Shown: positions 1 through 11,514, numbered from the stretch's first letter. The stretch is DNA of 64,000 nt from Emiliania huxleyi CCMP1516 (GCF_000372725.1 NW_005196981.1:259325-323324), one strand, 5' to 3'. Notes: generated from the sequence alone by a model not told the origin. A program made the numbers and translations.

Positions 1-1509
1 TCGGCCCTGGGCCCCCGAGGACCCCTTGGCTTGCCCTTGTCGGAGCGCGGCTTCTTCTTGCTGGTGGCCTCGAGCTGCGCCGCGTCGGCTAGGATCCCCT
101 TCCTCAGCAGATCGCCGTGACAGGACTCAATCCTACCCGCGCATAGGAGCACAAGATCCGTGCCGTCTCGAACCTTCTGTGCCAGTTCGCGAAGCGCCGC
201 CGACCGCGTCCTCCAGAGTCGATCTCGCGTTTCGCGGGAGTGTGCGGGGACGAGTCCGTCTGTTCCAGCCACATCCGCTCCCTGGGGTCGAGCGGCGTGA
301 CTGCTGCTGGCGCAGAAGCACACGCCCCTCCCTCTGTCGCGACGGGCAGGTGCCCCCCAAAGAGGGTCTTCCCGATCGGGGCCGGAACCAGCCTCCTCTT
401 CGCGGCGGCAGCATACTTTCCGCCCCTGAGCGTCTCCAGCTGCCCTGCGAGCTCGCGCGGGAACGCAGCCCTCGCCGCCCTCCGCTCCAGGATCAGCGCT
501 ACTTGCACGAGCTGGTCCTCCTTCGCACGGATGTCTCCCCCTCGGAGGTCCGGCAGTGGCGATGCGCCGGTCGGGTGGTGCGAGCTTTCGTCGGCGTCGC
601 GGCTGGAGGCCGGGGAGGTCGACTGGAGCTCGCTCTCCTGTGTGGTTGGCAGGCGAGGGTGCGTCGCCAGCTCCCGCCGCTCGAGCGGGGTCCGGTCGTT
701 GGCGTGGTGGCCGGGGCGTTCGCCACCGTTGGCCTGCTGCTCCCTCGCCGCGCCCTCCTCCGCACCGCGACTTCAGGGGTGCCGCCCATGCTTCGGGCGG
801 CCCCGTCATTGAGCGGGGGGGGGGGCGGTGTGGTGTGCAGTTCCGGCCGTGGGTCGGACTGCTCGCTGTCATGTACTCCGTAAGGTTCTGGTTGGTGCTC
901 TGGCAGGTCGGGTGGGGCAGCCGCGCCGGTGTTGTCGCGCGGTCGGCCGGCGGTTGGCGCAAACGCCACCCGCCGGCCAGTCGGGGGCGGCTCTGGCTGA
1001 GGGCTGGGGAAGGCTTTCGCAGATGCGTCAGCAGTCCCGTCAACCTCAGTCAGAGCCGCCGCCGTTCAGGCTCCCCCTGCGCCGGCTCCTCCGGCGCCCG
1101 CGTTGTCGAGCCGGTCGTCCTTGAGTCCGCCCGAGCCGTTGGGCTGGTAGGATGTATAGTCCGCCTCGACGTTTCCCGTCGACGCGCTCCTCAGGGCTCC
1201 CGCCGATTGGGAACCCACGGGCGATGCCGCAGCCCATGCCGCTGCATCTAACCCTTGGGGTTGGTCATGCCCGTGCGCCCCCTGGGGGTGCGGCTCGGGC
1301 CGGCTCGGGTCGTTAGACCCGGAAGTTGCGTTGCTCATCACACCGTCGTCCCCCGACGATGCGCTTCCCCAGGACCCCTCTCGCAAGAGGCCAACAGGAG
1401 GAGGCGCGTCCCCTGACATGGGCGCTGCTCTCTCCACTGGAGGGTGCATTTCCACCCGCGGACTCGCTCCGTGCGAACTCGCTGTATGGGTGGTTTTGTT
1501 CATAGACAT
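1..1509 (-). pseudogene. Partial or degraded minus-strand coding region of unknown function, running off the left edge
   Basis: I do not recognise this gene. A minus-strand frame opening at an ATG at 1509 (MSMNKTTHTASSHG...) reads as low-complexity Ser/Gly/Pro protein to a stop at 1066. Protein-like sequence resumes in the same frame at about 970-800 and then in other frames. The best late stretch, about 200-1, contains LRELAQKVRDGTDLVLLC and a Lys-rich tail, and is still open at base 1. The frame changes could be introns, decay or homopolymer errors: a run of ten G lies at 819-828. No domain is visible. Protein-like composition on this strand is clear, but the exon structure is not resolved. 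Confidence 0.3.
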
Positions 1510-1844
1510 GGGCCCGCGCGCCGCGCGCAGGCCGATTGCAGGGCTCTCCCACAACCACGCTGACCCGGATCCCAGGACCAACGACAGAGGCGAAACGACA
1601 CTCGGCCCGCCGACACAATTCGACCACTGGACACTATATCTAAATGCGGCGCAGGCCAATCTCAAGTTCCCTTCTCGATTCTTCGCGGGTTTCGGTGCAG
1701 TCACCTTCCCCCGCGACAGGTGTCAGAGAGCGTTCAAGCCGTTGTGCAGCTCCTAAGAGAATGGTCCGGTTTGGGCCGAAACCAAATGGAGGAATCAGCG
1801 GTCCGTCGGCACGAGCTCTCGGTGAATGCTTTGGGTTCTTCGGG

Positions 1845-1880
1845 CTAGGGTTAGGGTTAGGGTTAGGGTTAGGGTTAGGG
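1845..1880 (+). repeat. Interstitial telomere-type array (TTAGGG)5
   Basis: One CTAGGG followed by five perfect TTAGGG units. TTAGGG is the telomere repeat of vertebrates and of many algae, including haptophytes. Coding DNA lies on both sides, so this is not a chromosome end. It may mark an ancient fusion or a break healed with telomere sequence. Confidence 0.9.
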
Positions 1881-1964
1881 TTGGTTGTCGTCGCGCGCTC
1901 TCGATATCTGGCTAAGACAGAGACACAGCAGCAGAGGCGACCCAAGCAACACACCAGAGCGCGG

Positions 1965-2475
1965 ACGGGGGCGCGAGCCGCCATCTTGGACTGTGAGGTG
2001 AGTATTTGCAACCGGGAGCTCGCCGCCGCCCCACCGCCGCGGCCGCCCTCCCGGTGGCAGATAATAGCCCAAGTCGAAGAGTGCGCCCCACCCTCTGTAT
2101 CTGGGCGGCAGGCGGGACTAGAGTGGCACGCTGGTGCGCGGATGGGGGCGCGAGCCGCCATATTGGACTGTGAGGTGAGTATTTGCAACCGGGAGCTCGC
2201 CGCCGCCCCTACACCGCCGCGGCTGCCCTCCCGGTGGCAGATAATAGCCCAAGTCGAAGAGTGCGCCCCGCCCTCGGTATCTGGGCGGCAGGCGGGGCTA
2301 GAGTGGCACGCTGGTGCGCGGATGGGGGCGCGAGCCGCCATCTTAGACTGTGAGGCGAGTATTTGCAACCGGGAGCTCGCGCTCGCCGCCGCCCCTACAC
2401 CGCCGCCGCCGCCCTCCCGGTGGCAGATAATAGCCCAAGACCCAAGTCGCAAAGAGTGCGCCCCAAACCTCTGGT
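1965..2475 (+). repeat. Three tandem copies of a 177-180 bp repeat
   Basis: Copies begin near 1965, 2142 and 2322; the landmark GAGCCGCCAT recurs at 1975, 2152 and 2332. The spacings of 177 and 180 bp are both multiples of three, so a plus-strand frame stays open through all copies. Each copy contains CTGTGAGGTGAGTATTTG, which resembles a spliceosomal 5' donor. The third copy is truncated and diverges after about 2450. No known domain is encoded. Confidence 0.85.
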
Positions 2476-2626
2476 CTGCGCTACAACTAGTACAACGCAG
2501 AAAATGCGAGTGTGCGGACACACGGATTTTAAGTCTGAGAAGCTTCTGGCGACACGTTCCCCAGACTTCCTTAAGACAATTCCTCTCCATAGTCGCTGAG
2601 GCGGTAGCCCTCTTTTGCGTATGCAG

Positions 2627-4265
2627 CTACGGCACTTTGCCGCGCCCGTTTGTTGAGCCGGTCGTTGAGCCGCCACAGCAGCCACGCGCCGTGAATCTAA
2701 AGGGGAGGCGAAAGTGATGAGCGTGTGCAGGAGAAGAGTGTCGAGAGGCTGCGCGGCACGCCTGGCGGTTCGCGTCATACGTGCCAACCCCGGAAAGAGC
2801 GCTGCGCTCGCCTCGGAACTTCGGGCGGATGGTGAAGAAGCAAACCGCGCGGTGGGCGGCGCCCGGCGCCAGCGACATTGTCCCCGGCCCGCGGTGCACC
2901 AGCGTAGGCATGGCGACGATGCCGTCGCCCACGCGGTTGTCCAGCGGGCCGCACGGGCGCATTTTGCTGATGAGCGCGGCCGGGTCGTCGATGAGCTGCG
3001 AGGGGAAGAACGAACGGGAGATAGCTACATGTGAGGGCCTCTACTTGCAGCTTCGGGGAGGGGCGGCGACCTCGGAGAAGGCAGACTGCAGCCTGTCGCA
3101 AAAAAGCTCCTCGACCTGCGTGTCGTCGCAGCTGGGGGCACCGCAGACCTCGCCGCAGGCCTCGCAGTTGAAATCCTTGGCACAGTGCTCGCGGCGGCGA
3201 GCAGCGTAGTCCGTGAGGATGCACCACCGACCGCACTTGATGCACTCAGCTCTCAGCGGCGGGTCGAAGGGATACTCGACGTCGGACCGGTACGGCACGC
3301 ACTCGGTCGGTGCCTGCGGCCGAGGTGAGTCAAAGCTGTGGCCGCAAGCCTGGTGATCAAGGGGAGGTGCGGCCGCGCCTGGCCAGAGTTCAATTGCACG
3401 ATGACGAAGAACTCGCGATTGCACCTAGAGGGAACGATGCAAACGGAATGCAATTCGGACGTCAACAACCGAATTGCAGACATCCAAAAATTGCCGGGCG
3501 CACGTGTCGTCGGCATGTGGGATCTGCGGCGGGCTTCCCGGAGCCACGTAAAGCACCTGCGAGGGTCGGTGCACGCCTCAAGGCAAGGGGTGAGAGGTGG
3601 GCCCAGAAGAACTGCGGGCGCAGAACCTTGACGGAGTCCTTTGGCACTGTGTACTCTTCGACACCGTACACGGCGAGCACGGCCTGGCTGATGACGTCCG
3701 AGCGCTCTGCTGCGTCCAGAACGAGCCGCAGCTCAGGGCCCGTCACTGTGAGCTGCAACGCGTTGCTGATCTCAACCGCGCTGGCGCGGTCGAGATTGCG
3801 AAGCTTTGTGCAAGTGGCAGCCGGGAATAATGCCGGCGCTTCGACAAAGCCATGTTGCTCAATGGTGATGGCCATGTCGTTGCGCAATTGCTGCTGCAGA
3901 ACCGGCGCAGGAGGAGAAGCTGCAGGCTGCTGGGCCAGATTCGCACGCGGGCGCTTTGTTGAGGGTTTTGATGTCCGCGCAGCAGACGTCGCGGCGTCGC
4001 TCCTGCCGCGCGCACGCCCCTCACAGGAGGTGCCCCCTCGCACTTCGCGAATTGCTCTGTTCCCCGGTGGGGGGTGCGGTGCGCTGTCGATCTTTATCCA
4101 GCGCGGGTCGACGCGGTCCTCGACTTCGCCGTCGTCATATTCGACTTTGAAAAATCCGTCGTCGAAGGCCGCGACGATGACGCCGCGGTACGTCTTAGGG
4201 CATCGTTCGCGACCATACTGAGTCGCGCCAAAACGGGCGCGCACCCTCGAGCCACAGGCTAACAT
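2627..4265 (-). CDS. Tudor-like / CW-type zinc finger protein (probable chromatin reader)
   Basis: Three exons are inferred: 4265-3627, 3313-3071 and 2995-2627, with GT-AG introns and all junctions in phase 0, giving about 416 aa. Exon 1 begins MLACGSRVRARFG and holds a Tudor-like barrel at residues 5-55 (RGVIVAAF, FFKVEYDDGEVED). Exon 2 has ECIKCGRWCIL followed by HCAKDFNCEACG, the CxxC-x-RW...C spacing of CW zinc fingers, which in known cases read histone H3 Lys4 methylation. Exon 3 has LVHRGPG and RAVCFFTIRP, reminiscent of Fe(II)/2-oxoglutarate oxygenase C-termini, but that link is weak. The 3' end is uncertain because the last 40 residues look like low-complexity read-through. The gene is head-to-head with the ankyrin/SET gene. 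Confidence 0.62.
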
Positions 4266-6603
4266 GCTGAGCGCGGCGGTCAACGAAAAGAAAAGTGAGG
4301 GCTCCCGCGCCCCTACCCCAGGCAGCCAGGCGCGGGTACCCTACCCGCCAAAAACGGAACCTGGCGCGAGCTGTGTCCTCAGGATGCTGAAAAACACTGT
4401 CGGGCTTGCGAAGCGAAGCCTCAAGGAACGCGACGCCAAGCTGCCTGGTGAGGAGCTGTGTAGGCACGCAGTCGTCAGTGGGAGCGAGCGGGAGGTCAAG
4501 AAGCTCTTTGTCGGGCTCTCCGAGGAGGAGTGCGTGCATCTTATCGCGCGCAAGGGGCCTAGCCAAACCGGCTCGACGCTCCTTCACCTGGCGGCCGGTC
4601 ACTTCGAAACGACCGTCTCCGACGACCGCTGTATAGCGGTGCTAAAACTGCTGCTAGACCAGCTCAAGCCCAGCCTGGTTCAGCTGCACGGTGCCTTGCC
4701 CGCCTCCGCTCGTGCCTCCGCTCGTTCGCCTCCCCTTCTGAACCTAACCTACCTTCGTCGCAGAGATCGTCGACAATGACAAGGACACCGCCCTGCACGA
4801 GGCTGTGCGCGACGAGCGCCCCGCGATTGTCGACATGCTCCTCGAGAAGGCCGCCGGGAGCAGCAGCGCCCCCGCCCTGCTCGTGAATGCGGGCAACAAA
4901 AGGGGGGAGAATGCGCTGATGACCGCCACCATTTTGGCCGCCAGCGTTGCCGCGCTCTCGGACTCCGCCTTGAACCTGGCCGTGGACATTGCCAAGAAGC
5001 TTGCGGAGGTGCCGGGCGCCAACTTGTCGGCGGTCGACAGCTTCGGCTGGGACTGCCTCTTCCACATCATCCCCGAGCAGAAGGGCGAGGAGGGTTCCAT
5101 CAGCAGCCGCAGGATCGCGGTCCTAGGTGGCCTTGCCGAGACGCTCTTTGAGATGATTCGGACGAGTGGCGGGACGAGGCCGGTGGACATGCGCGACAAG
5201 CTGGGCTACACGTCTCTCTTTTGGATCTGCGCCGCGGGGATCGACGCTTATGAGCCCCTGGTGCACGCGTTCGTCCGCCGCGGAGCCGATCCGAACGCTG
5301 TTGTGGCGCCGCCAGACGAGTATCCGGCCGGTTTTACGTCTCCGCTCAACGCTGCGCGAGACTACTCCGAGCGCCCGCACAACCGCCGCGACATGACCGA
5401 CATCTTGTCTCTGCTCAATAAGGAGCCGGCAGAGCGCGCTGCGCTGCCTCTTGTGCAGCGGGGCTCGCGGCTGCAGCGGGGCTCGCAGCAGCCACCGCAG
5501 CCGCCGGCGCCTCCGCTGCGGGCTGGGGCAGAGCCGCCCGAGGCTGGGACCGGCGCTGGGACCGGCGGCGCTGGCCCTAGCAGCGATTCGGCCGCGGGCC
5601 GCGATTCGGCTCGCGGCCGAAAGAGGCGTCACCCGCCCGAGGCGTTCCCGCGCGACGAGCTCCAGGCGTTGTGGGCGGTCATCGAGGCGCCGACGGTCGA
5701 TCTGAACCGCGTCAAATTCTCCGAGCAGAAGTGCTACAAGCACTGCGAGCTGCAGATCGCCAGCCCGCAGGTGAACGCCGCGAAAGACAACGTTCAGCGC
5801 GCCTGGAAAGCAACGCAGCGACGACCGCCCGTGGACCGCAAGCCCAAGTTCCAAATCATTCGCTGCTACGGAGTCTCTGGCGGAGGCTCTGCGATCAAGC
5901 CGCCGTACACAGACAACTCCCCGTTCTATTGCCTGCACAAGAACGTGGAGAACTTCTTCGACTCCCCGTTTTTTGGTGAGCCATGTGCCCTCCCTCTCCC
6001 CGTGACTGCCTCCCGCAATCCTCACGTTACCGCCTTCGACTGATAGATTTCCCGGGCACGCAGCTTAAGTGCGTGCCTGACTCGGACGAGCGCGAGGACT
6101 TGCGCGGGCAGGCATCCGTTCACGCGACGAAGGACTTTGCCGCGTGGGACATCATCGGGGCGTACAGTGGCCGACTCATGACCGAGTACGAGCACGTGCA
6201 CTCCAACTCCTCTTTCCTCGTGAAGCAGAAGACCGACGACTACATTTTCCAGCTGACGACGAAAGTCGTGGTCGAAGGGCAAGAGCAGCGGCTCGTGATA
6301 AGCCCCTATCCTTTTTACGGCAACGAGTCCATGGCAATCAACGACGGGGCCATCGACAAGAAGAAGGTCAACGTCGGCTGGATGGAGGTGCTGTCCGACG
6401 GCTGGCCCTACGTCTTTGTCGTCGCGCTCAGGGGCGGTGTCAGAAACCGCCACGAGCTCCTTTTGGACTACAGCAGCACGAGGTACTGGGAGGCCCGGGA
6501 TCAGTCGGCGTTCGAGGACGCGGGCCCTCTGAAGGCGCTTCGGGACCCGGCTTTGGTCCGCGCGCGCGAGCGCCTCGCGCAAATGCGACGCGCCTCGGAT
6601 TAG
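4264..6603 (+). CDS. Ankyrin-repeat / SET-domain protein (putative lysine methyltransferase)
   Basis: Exons 4264-4690, 4764-5975 and 6047-6603 join in frame through GT-AG introns of 73 and 71 bp, giving 731 aa. The N-terminal half has ankyrin-like repeats (TLLHLAAGH, TALHEAVRDERPAIVDMLLEKA, GYTSLFWICAAG). A Pro/Arg-rich linker follows. The C-terminal 185 residues look SET-like: QASVHATKDFAAWDIIGAYSG, then ESMAINDG, then VVALRGGVRNRHELLLDYSS. These match the usual order of the N-terminal SET strand, the Asn of the NHS motif and the catalytic-tyrosine DY motif. The NHS position reads ND, so activity is uncertain. The start is the first in-frame ATG, and another lies at 4384. The paired chromatin-reader gene on the other strand supports a chromatin role. 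Confidence 0.68.
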
Positions 6604-6931
6604 TGTAGTATGACAGGTCGCGGTTTGTGGATGTGGTACGATTACGCGGTCTAGCGGTATGTTGTACGATGCCTCTGCATGTAAATTTGTCGTGCCACTT
6701 CGCGCCAGAATTCTGCTCTGAGAGGGCTCGGGTGTCGGGATCCCCGCCTACTTGCTACTTCTTTCTTACCCGGGCACCTAAAAGAATTTCCATTACCGCG
6801 GCTCTATTGACGCCTCGCACGCACGCGGTCCTGGCTGGGCGTCCCCGTACGCGGCGCTCGCCTCGCTGCAAGCCCCGAAAGAAGGCGGCGACGCCAAGGG
6901 GTGGAGGGCCCTCCCGCCTCCCCCCACCTCC
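6604..6931. other. Intergenic, no feature seen
   Basis: This is the space between the convergent 3' ends of the ankyrin/SET gene and the transglutaminase-like gene. Its AT content is slightly higher than in the flanking genes. I see no gene, repeat or RNA in it. Confidence 0.6.
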
Positions 6932-9900
6932 TCAGAGGGTGCTGAGCAGCTTGTCCTGCACCGACCCGCCCGTCGCGGCGCCGCGCGAGTCGAGCGGCTG
7001 CCCGTCCACCTGCACGAGGGCGGCGCGAGCGGTCGAGCTGCGTCGGCGGGGCGCTTGCGGGTTGTGGGCGCGGTGTGGCCGTGACGGTGGCGGCGAGCGT
7101 GGGGATCGCGGCTGTGAGAGTGGAGGGGGCTCGCCTCGAAGACGCCGGCCGCATAGTGGGCCATGCAGAAGGGGGCGCTGGAGTAGGGCGCGCCCGGCAG
7201 CTGCTCTGCGGCGCCGTGCCGCCAGCGCAGCGGCAGCCAGAGGTAGCCGCGGTGGTCGCGCCGGAAGTGAATCTCGACGGCGCCGCGGACCGACTTGCGC
7301 AGCGCCCGCTGCGCCTTCCGGTGCGCCGCCACCCACCGGCCGAGCCGGCCGGACGAGCGGCCCAGCCGCACCTCGGTGAGGGCCTGTGCGCGGGCGGGCG
7401 GCGGGTAGGCGGAGGGCGGCGGGCGGGCGACGGAGCCCTCCGGAGAGAGCGCCCTGCAGCGCGGCGAGCCCGGCGTGGGGTGTGCGCCATGCGCCTCCTA
7501 CAGTTGCGCAGCGGGCGCACGCCTCTGGACCGGCGCCTCATGCAGTGGGCTCGGGGCTAGCTGCCGCCCTCCCGCGCCTCGCTCCCCTCGCCGGCGCGCT
7601 CGCAGCAGACGACGAGGCGCGAGGTTGCGCCGACGGCCTGCATGACCGCCATCGTGAGGAGCGCAAAGTGGTCGTCGCTCACGGCGTTGGCGGTCCCGCC
7701 GAGCAGCTCCGCCGCGGTGACGGAGCCGAGCTGCGGCAGCAGCAGCGAGCCGGGCGCAGCGCCGGCCCTCGGGCTCGAGGCGTTGCCCCCAGCCGTGGCG
7801 GCGGCGGCGGCGGCGCGCGCGCGCGAGGCGACGACCGCCGCCTCGAGCCACGCGCGAGGCCCGAAGGAGGAGGGGATCGCGTACCCGTCGAGCTTCATCA
7901 GCTTGAGCAGCTCCTTGACCACGTCGTCCGACACCATCAGAGGAGGGATGTCGTACCCGAGCAGCGCCGTCTCGACCAGCGACGCGATCTCGCCGTGCGC
8001 CGCCCACGCCCCCCGCGGGGCACCTGCAGCGCCGCCGCCGCCGCTGCCGCCGGACGCGTCGGCGGCGGCGTCGGCGGCGGCGGCGGTGTCGGCGATGTCG
8101 GCGGAAGCGGTGTCAGCGGCGTCAGCGGCGGCGGTGTCGGTGGTGGCGGCGGAAACGGTGTCGGCGTCGCCGGTGGCAGCAGCGGCGTCCGCGTCCACGT
8201 CGGCGCCATCCTCCGCGGCGGCGCCTCCGGCTCCTCCGGAAGCGGCGGCGGGCTCCGGCGGGTCGGCGCCACCGACGAGGCCGCGTAGGAAGAGAGAGCG
8301 GAGAGTGGCGACGGCGTCCTGGGCGAGGGAGAGGAGGCGCCACGACTGCGCCGCCTCGAGGAGCGCCGCGCGGCTGCCCTCGCGCAGCTCCTCGGGCGCG
8401 AGCTCCGCCAGCTCGAGCAGCTCGCCTACACGCGGAGAGGGGCGACGAGGTGTCGCCTGAGGCTCGCGAGCCCGGAGAGAAGAAGAGGCAGCCCGCCGAG
8501 CACGGCCTCGTCGCCGACCGACGTGTTGAGCTCGTGCTGCGAGAGGAGCTCGACAGCGAGGCCTGCGGCGGGGGGGGGGGGGCGTCCGCTCACTCGGCTG
8601 GAGCGGCGGCGGTGGGACCGGCTCCTCAAAGGCCGAGACCGACGCTCTCCACGCGCGCAGACTCGTTGAGCGCGGCGGCGGCGGCGAGCTCTGCCCCCTC
8701 GACCCCCTCCTTTGGGACGGCGATGCGGAGGCGCAGCTCCTCGACGGAGCGCGCGATCGACTCGTTGAGCAGCACGGAGCGCGTGCCTGGGGACGGCTCC
8801 GAGAAGCTTCGGGAAAGGGGGGGGATGGGAGCGCCGAGCGGCGTGGGGCGGCTGCCGTGGATGGCGGCGAGCAGCTCGGCGCGCAAGGGCCCGCCGAGGG
8901 AGAGGGAGGCGGGGACGAGCTCCTGGGGCGAGGGAGATGCGAGGGGGCGAGAGGCTGTGAGAGGGTGTGAGGGGAGGGGTGTGAGGGGAGGGGCGAGGAG
9001 CGGCGAGGGGGGCGGCGGGGCGCGAGCTTCCTGCAGCACCTCGGCGTCGCTCATCTCGAGCGGGACCGAAAAGGCAGCGAGAGTCCCCTTGAGGCCTACA
9101 GAAGGGGGGCACGCCCCGCCGGGCAGGTCACACCGCGGCACCGCGAGGGGCCTTCCCCCCTTGCCCAGGCCCACCCTCGCGCATCTCCTCCTCGAGGCGC
9201 TCAGCACTCGGCTCCCCGCCCTCCTCCGCGCCGCCGCCTCCCTCCGCGCCGCCGCCGCCCTCCTCCTCGCCGCCCGAGAGCGGCTCCGCCTCCCCCTGCG
9301 CTGACACGGCGACCGCCCGCGGCTGCACCTCACCGTCCGGCCACTCCTCCTCCTCCTCGACTCCGCTCGCCGCCGCGGCGCCGCCCTCCGCCGCCGCCGC
9401 CGCCGCCTCGCCGGCCGAGCCGCGCGCGCGTACTGCTGCGAGTGCGGCGATGGCGTCGCCGAGGGCGGCGAGCGCCTCGTGCGCCTTCGTGTGGGACTCG
9501 CGGTGCGCGACCACCGTCTCGAGCATCTTGTCGCGAGGCATGAGCGAGGCGAGCTCGTGGCGAGGCAGCTCGCGCAGCGCCGCCTTGAGGACCGCCGCGT
9601 CGGAGGGCTCGTTCTTGAAGTCGACCTGCCGGGCGAAGGCGCGTCGTCGGGAGGGCGGGGAGGCTGTGCGGGCGAGAGGCGGTGCGGGCTCCGCCTCGCC
9701 TCGCGCGACGCGCGGGCCGGCGCCGGGAGAGGGGTGTGCGAGGCGTGGTGTGGAGGGGCGGGGGAGCGCCTGCGAGAGGACGTCTGCGAGGTCTAGGAGG
9801 TGTCTAGGAAGTGTCTCGGAAGTGTCTAGAGAGCGCCTGCGAGAGGACGTCTGCCAGGTCGCGTTCGAGCTCGGCGAGGAGCTGGTCGTTGGAGGAGGGC

Positions 9901-10841
9901 TTGGCGCCACCCCGCTTCTCGCGCACCGTGTTGAAGAGCCGCGCCTTGTGGTGCTGCTGCCCCCAAAAGTCCGCCGTCGCCTGCCACACCTTCAGCACCT
10001 GCGCAGCACCGAGCGCTCGCGGCGCGCCGCCCTCGCCGCCGGCCGCCACAGAAACGTTGGACGAGTTTGCGAGCGCGCCGAAAAAGTCGGCGCCGCGGTC
10101 GACCCGCAGCGAGGCGGCGAGCAGCTGCGACTGCGCGCCGAGCGCGCGGCTGTGCGGCAGCGGCGCCGCGCCGAGGTCGCAGCCGGCGGCGGCGAGGGCG
10201 GCGGCGGCGGCGAGGGCGGCGGCGGCGGCGGCGCGCAAGGCACCGTGGGGGAGGGTCGCGTGCTGGGGCGAGCCCTCGGGCGCCTTGGCGGGGAGAAGCT
10301 CCGCGAGGTGCACCACCAACGCCGCGCCGACTCCGGCGAGGGCGCGGACGGCGGCGGCGGGGCCGGCGGCGAGACCGAGGGCGCCGACGGCGAGCCAGGG
10401 CGAGAGGTCGAGGGGCAAGCGGTCCGAGTGCGGCCGCGGCAGGTACGAGCACAGCGTGCCGAAGAAGAAGGCCACCGCGGTGAGCAGGAACGGCTGCAGC
10501 AGCTCGGCAGGCCGCGCGACCGCCGCGCCGACCATCGCCGCCAGCCCGCAGAGCAGCCAGCCGGGGAGGTGGAGGGCGTCGAGGACGGGCCACGGCGCAC
10601 CCTTGGTGCCGGCGGCGGCCGCCTCGAGCCGCGAGCCGTAGTGCGAGATGAGCACCAGCCGCAGCAGCCAGAGGGGAGTGAAGCCGTCCGCAAAGCATGC
10701 CGCAGTGAACGGCCGCCACACCTCGTAGTGCGGCGGCAGCGCGCGGCTCGACAGCGCCAGGTCAGCCGGAGACAGCCGCTGCGTCTGCACCAGCGACGCG
10801 GTGAGCACACACAGCGCGAGGTAGGCCTTGACGATCGACAT
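6932..10841 (-). CDS. Multi-exon locus: Derlin-like membrane N-terminus to transglutaminase-like C-terminus
   Basis: The ATG at 10841 opens MSIVKAYLALCVLTASLV and runs through five or six membrane segments with HYEVWRPFTAACF...LWLLRL, like the WR-containing core of Derlins (rhomboid pseudoproteases of ER-associated degradation). Later exons on the same strand encode VDFKNEPSDAAVLKAAL (about 9630), ELVPASLSLGGPLRAEL (about 8920), ELLELAELAPEELREG (about 8425), and a region at 8000-7560 with SDDHFALLTMAVMQAVGATSRLVV. The exon 7383-7135 starts ALTEVRLGRSSG. Together these last parts resemble a transglutaminase-like fold in which the nucleophile position of GDCxD reads Ser. The final intron 7134-7011 is GC-AG (GAG|GCGAGC...CAG|GTGGAC). 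One gene is assumed, but two adjacent genes cannot be excluded. Confidence 0.5.
9764..9860 (-). repeat. 30-bp direct repeats flanking a three-unit 11-nt insert (intron-gain scar, site A)
   Basis: The 30-bp segments at 9764-9793 and 9831-9860 differ at one base and flank a 37-bp insert. In the coding direction (minus) the insert is units TAGACACTTCC, GAGACACTTCC and TAGACACCTCC, followed by TAG. The same unit array occurs in the SART3-like gene. The upstream copy lies at the end of the Derlin-like exon (ERDLADVLSQ), and the rest appears intronic. Confidence 0.85.
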
Positions 10842-11164
10842 TGCGAGACTTCTAAAAGGCGAGGTTGCCCGTGCCGAGCGCGTCGAGCGCCACTGCCAGC
10901 GAAAAAAATACGCAGTGCGTGCGCCCCACACGTCACGCGAGCGCAGGAGAGTTTGCGGCAGGGCAGTACCGTGTACTAGCCGGAGGCATCGCGCCGAAAA
11001 CCCCGCGCATTCCGCCCCAACAGAGGCTGCAGGAGGCAGATGGCCAATAGCTGTCGTTTAGCGACCATCGTTACGAAATGTAGCGTCACCGGGAGGCGGG
11101 AGCTCTCCAAGCTGTCTTGGGTGGTTAAGCGATCGCCACCGCCACGGCCACGTCGTCCGACTCG

Positions 11165-11207
11165 TCCCATCCCTCCCTTGGGTTGTCTGTTTTCTTTCTT
11201 TCTTTTT
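11165..11207 (+). repeat. Dispersed repeat A, copy 1, with (CTTT)n tail
   Basis: CCCTCCCTTGGGTTGTCTG is followed by a (TTTC)n run. Other copies are at 43852-43892 (+) and 49729-49773 (-), with a weaker one near 26480-26506 (-). A fixed 3' end plus a simple tail suggests the end of a SINE- or LINE-like retroelement. Confidence 0.75.
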
Positions 11208-11514
11208 CGTCCGACTCGCCGCGCCAGCGGTGCGGGCACGCTTGCACATTGTTGAGAGAGAGAGAGATTTTTAGCAATACCAAACAAATCTAACACTCAC
11301 ACGTCATTTGGGGCCTGGAGCCCTGTTCACGCGCGCGCGAGACGTGCAGACAGGGTTGCCAGGTGAGAGCGAATGGCGCGGTTCACGCCTCGCACAACAG
11401 AGAGAGAGATGCGCTCTGCATGGTGGGACATAAAAGAGAGCGAGTACTTGGGCGAGTAGGTTTGTTGTCATTGTTGTAGGACCAAAATAACGCACGACAC
11501 TGGGCACAGGACTG

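Noticed and set aside
1644-2717. 357-codon plus-strand frame across the telomere array and tandem repeats
   Set aside because: The protein is a translation of (TTAGGG)n (LGLGLG) and of the repeat unit. The open frame follows from repeat lengths divisible by three, and there is no domain or proper start context.
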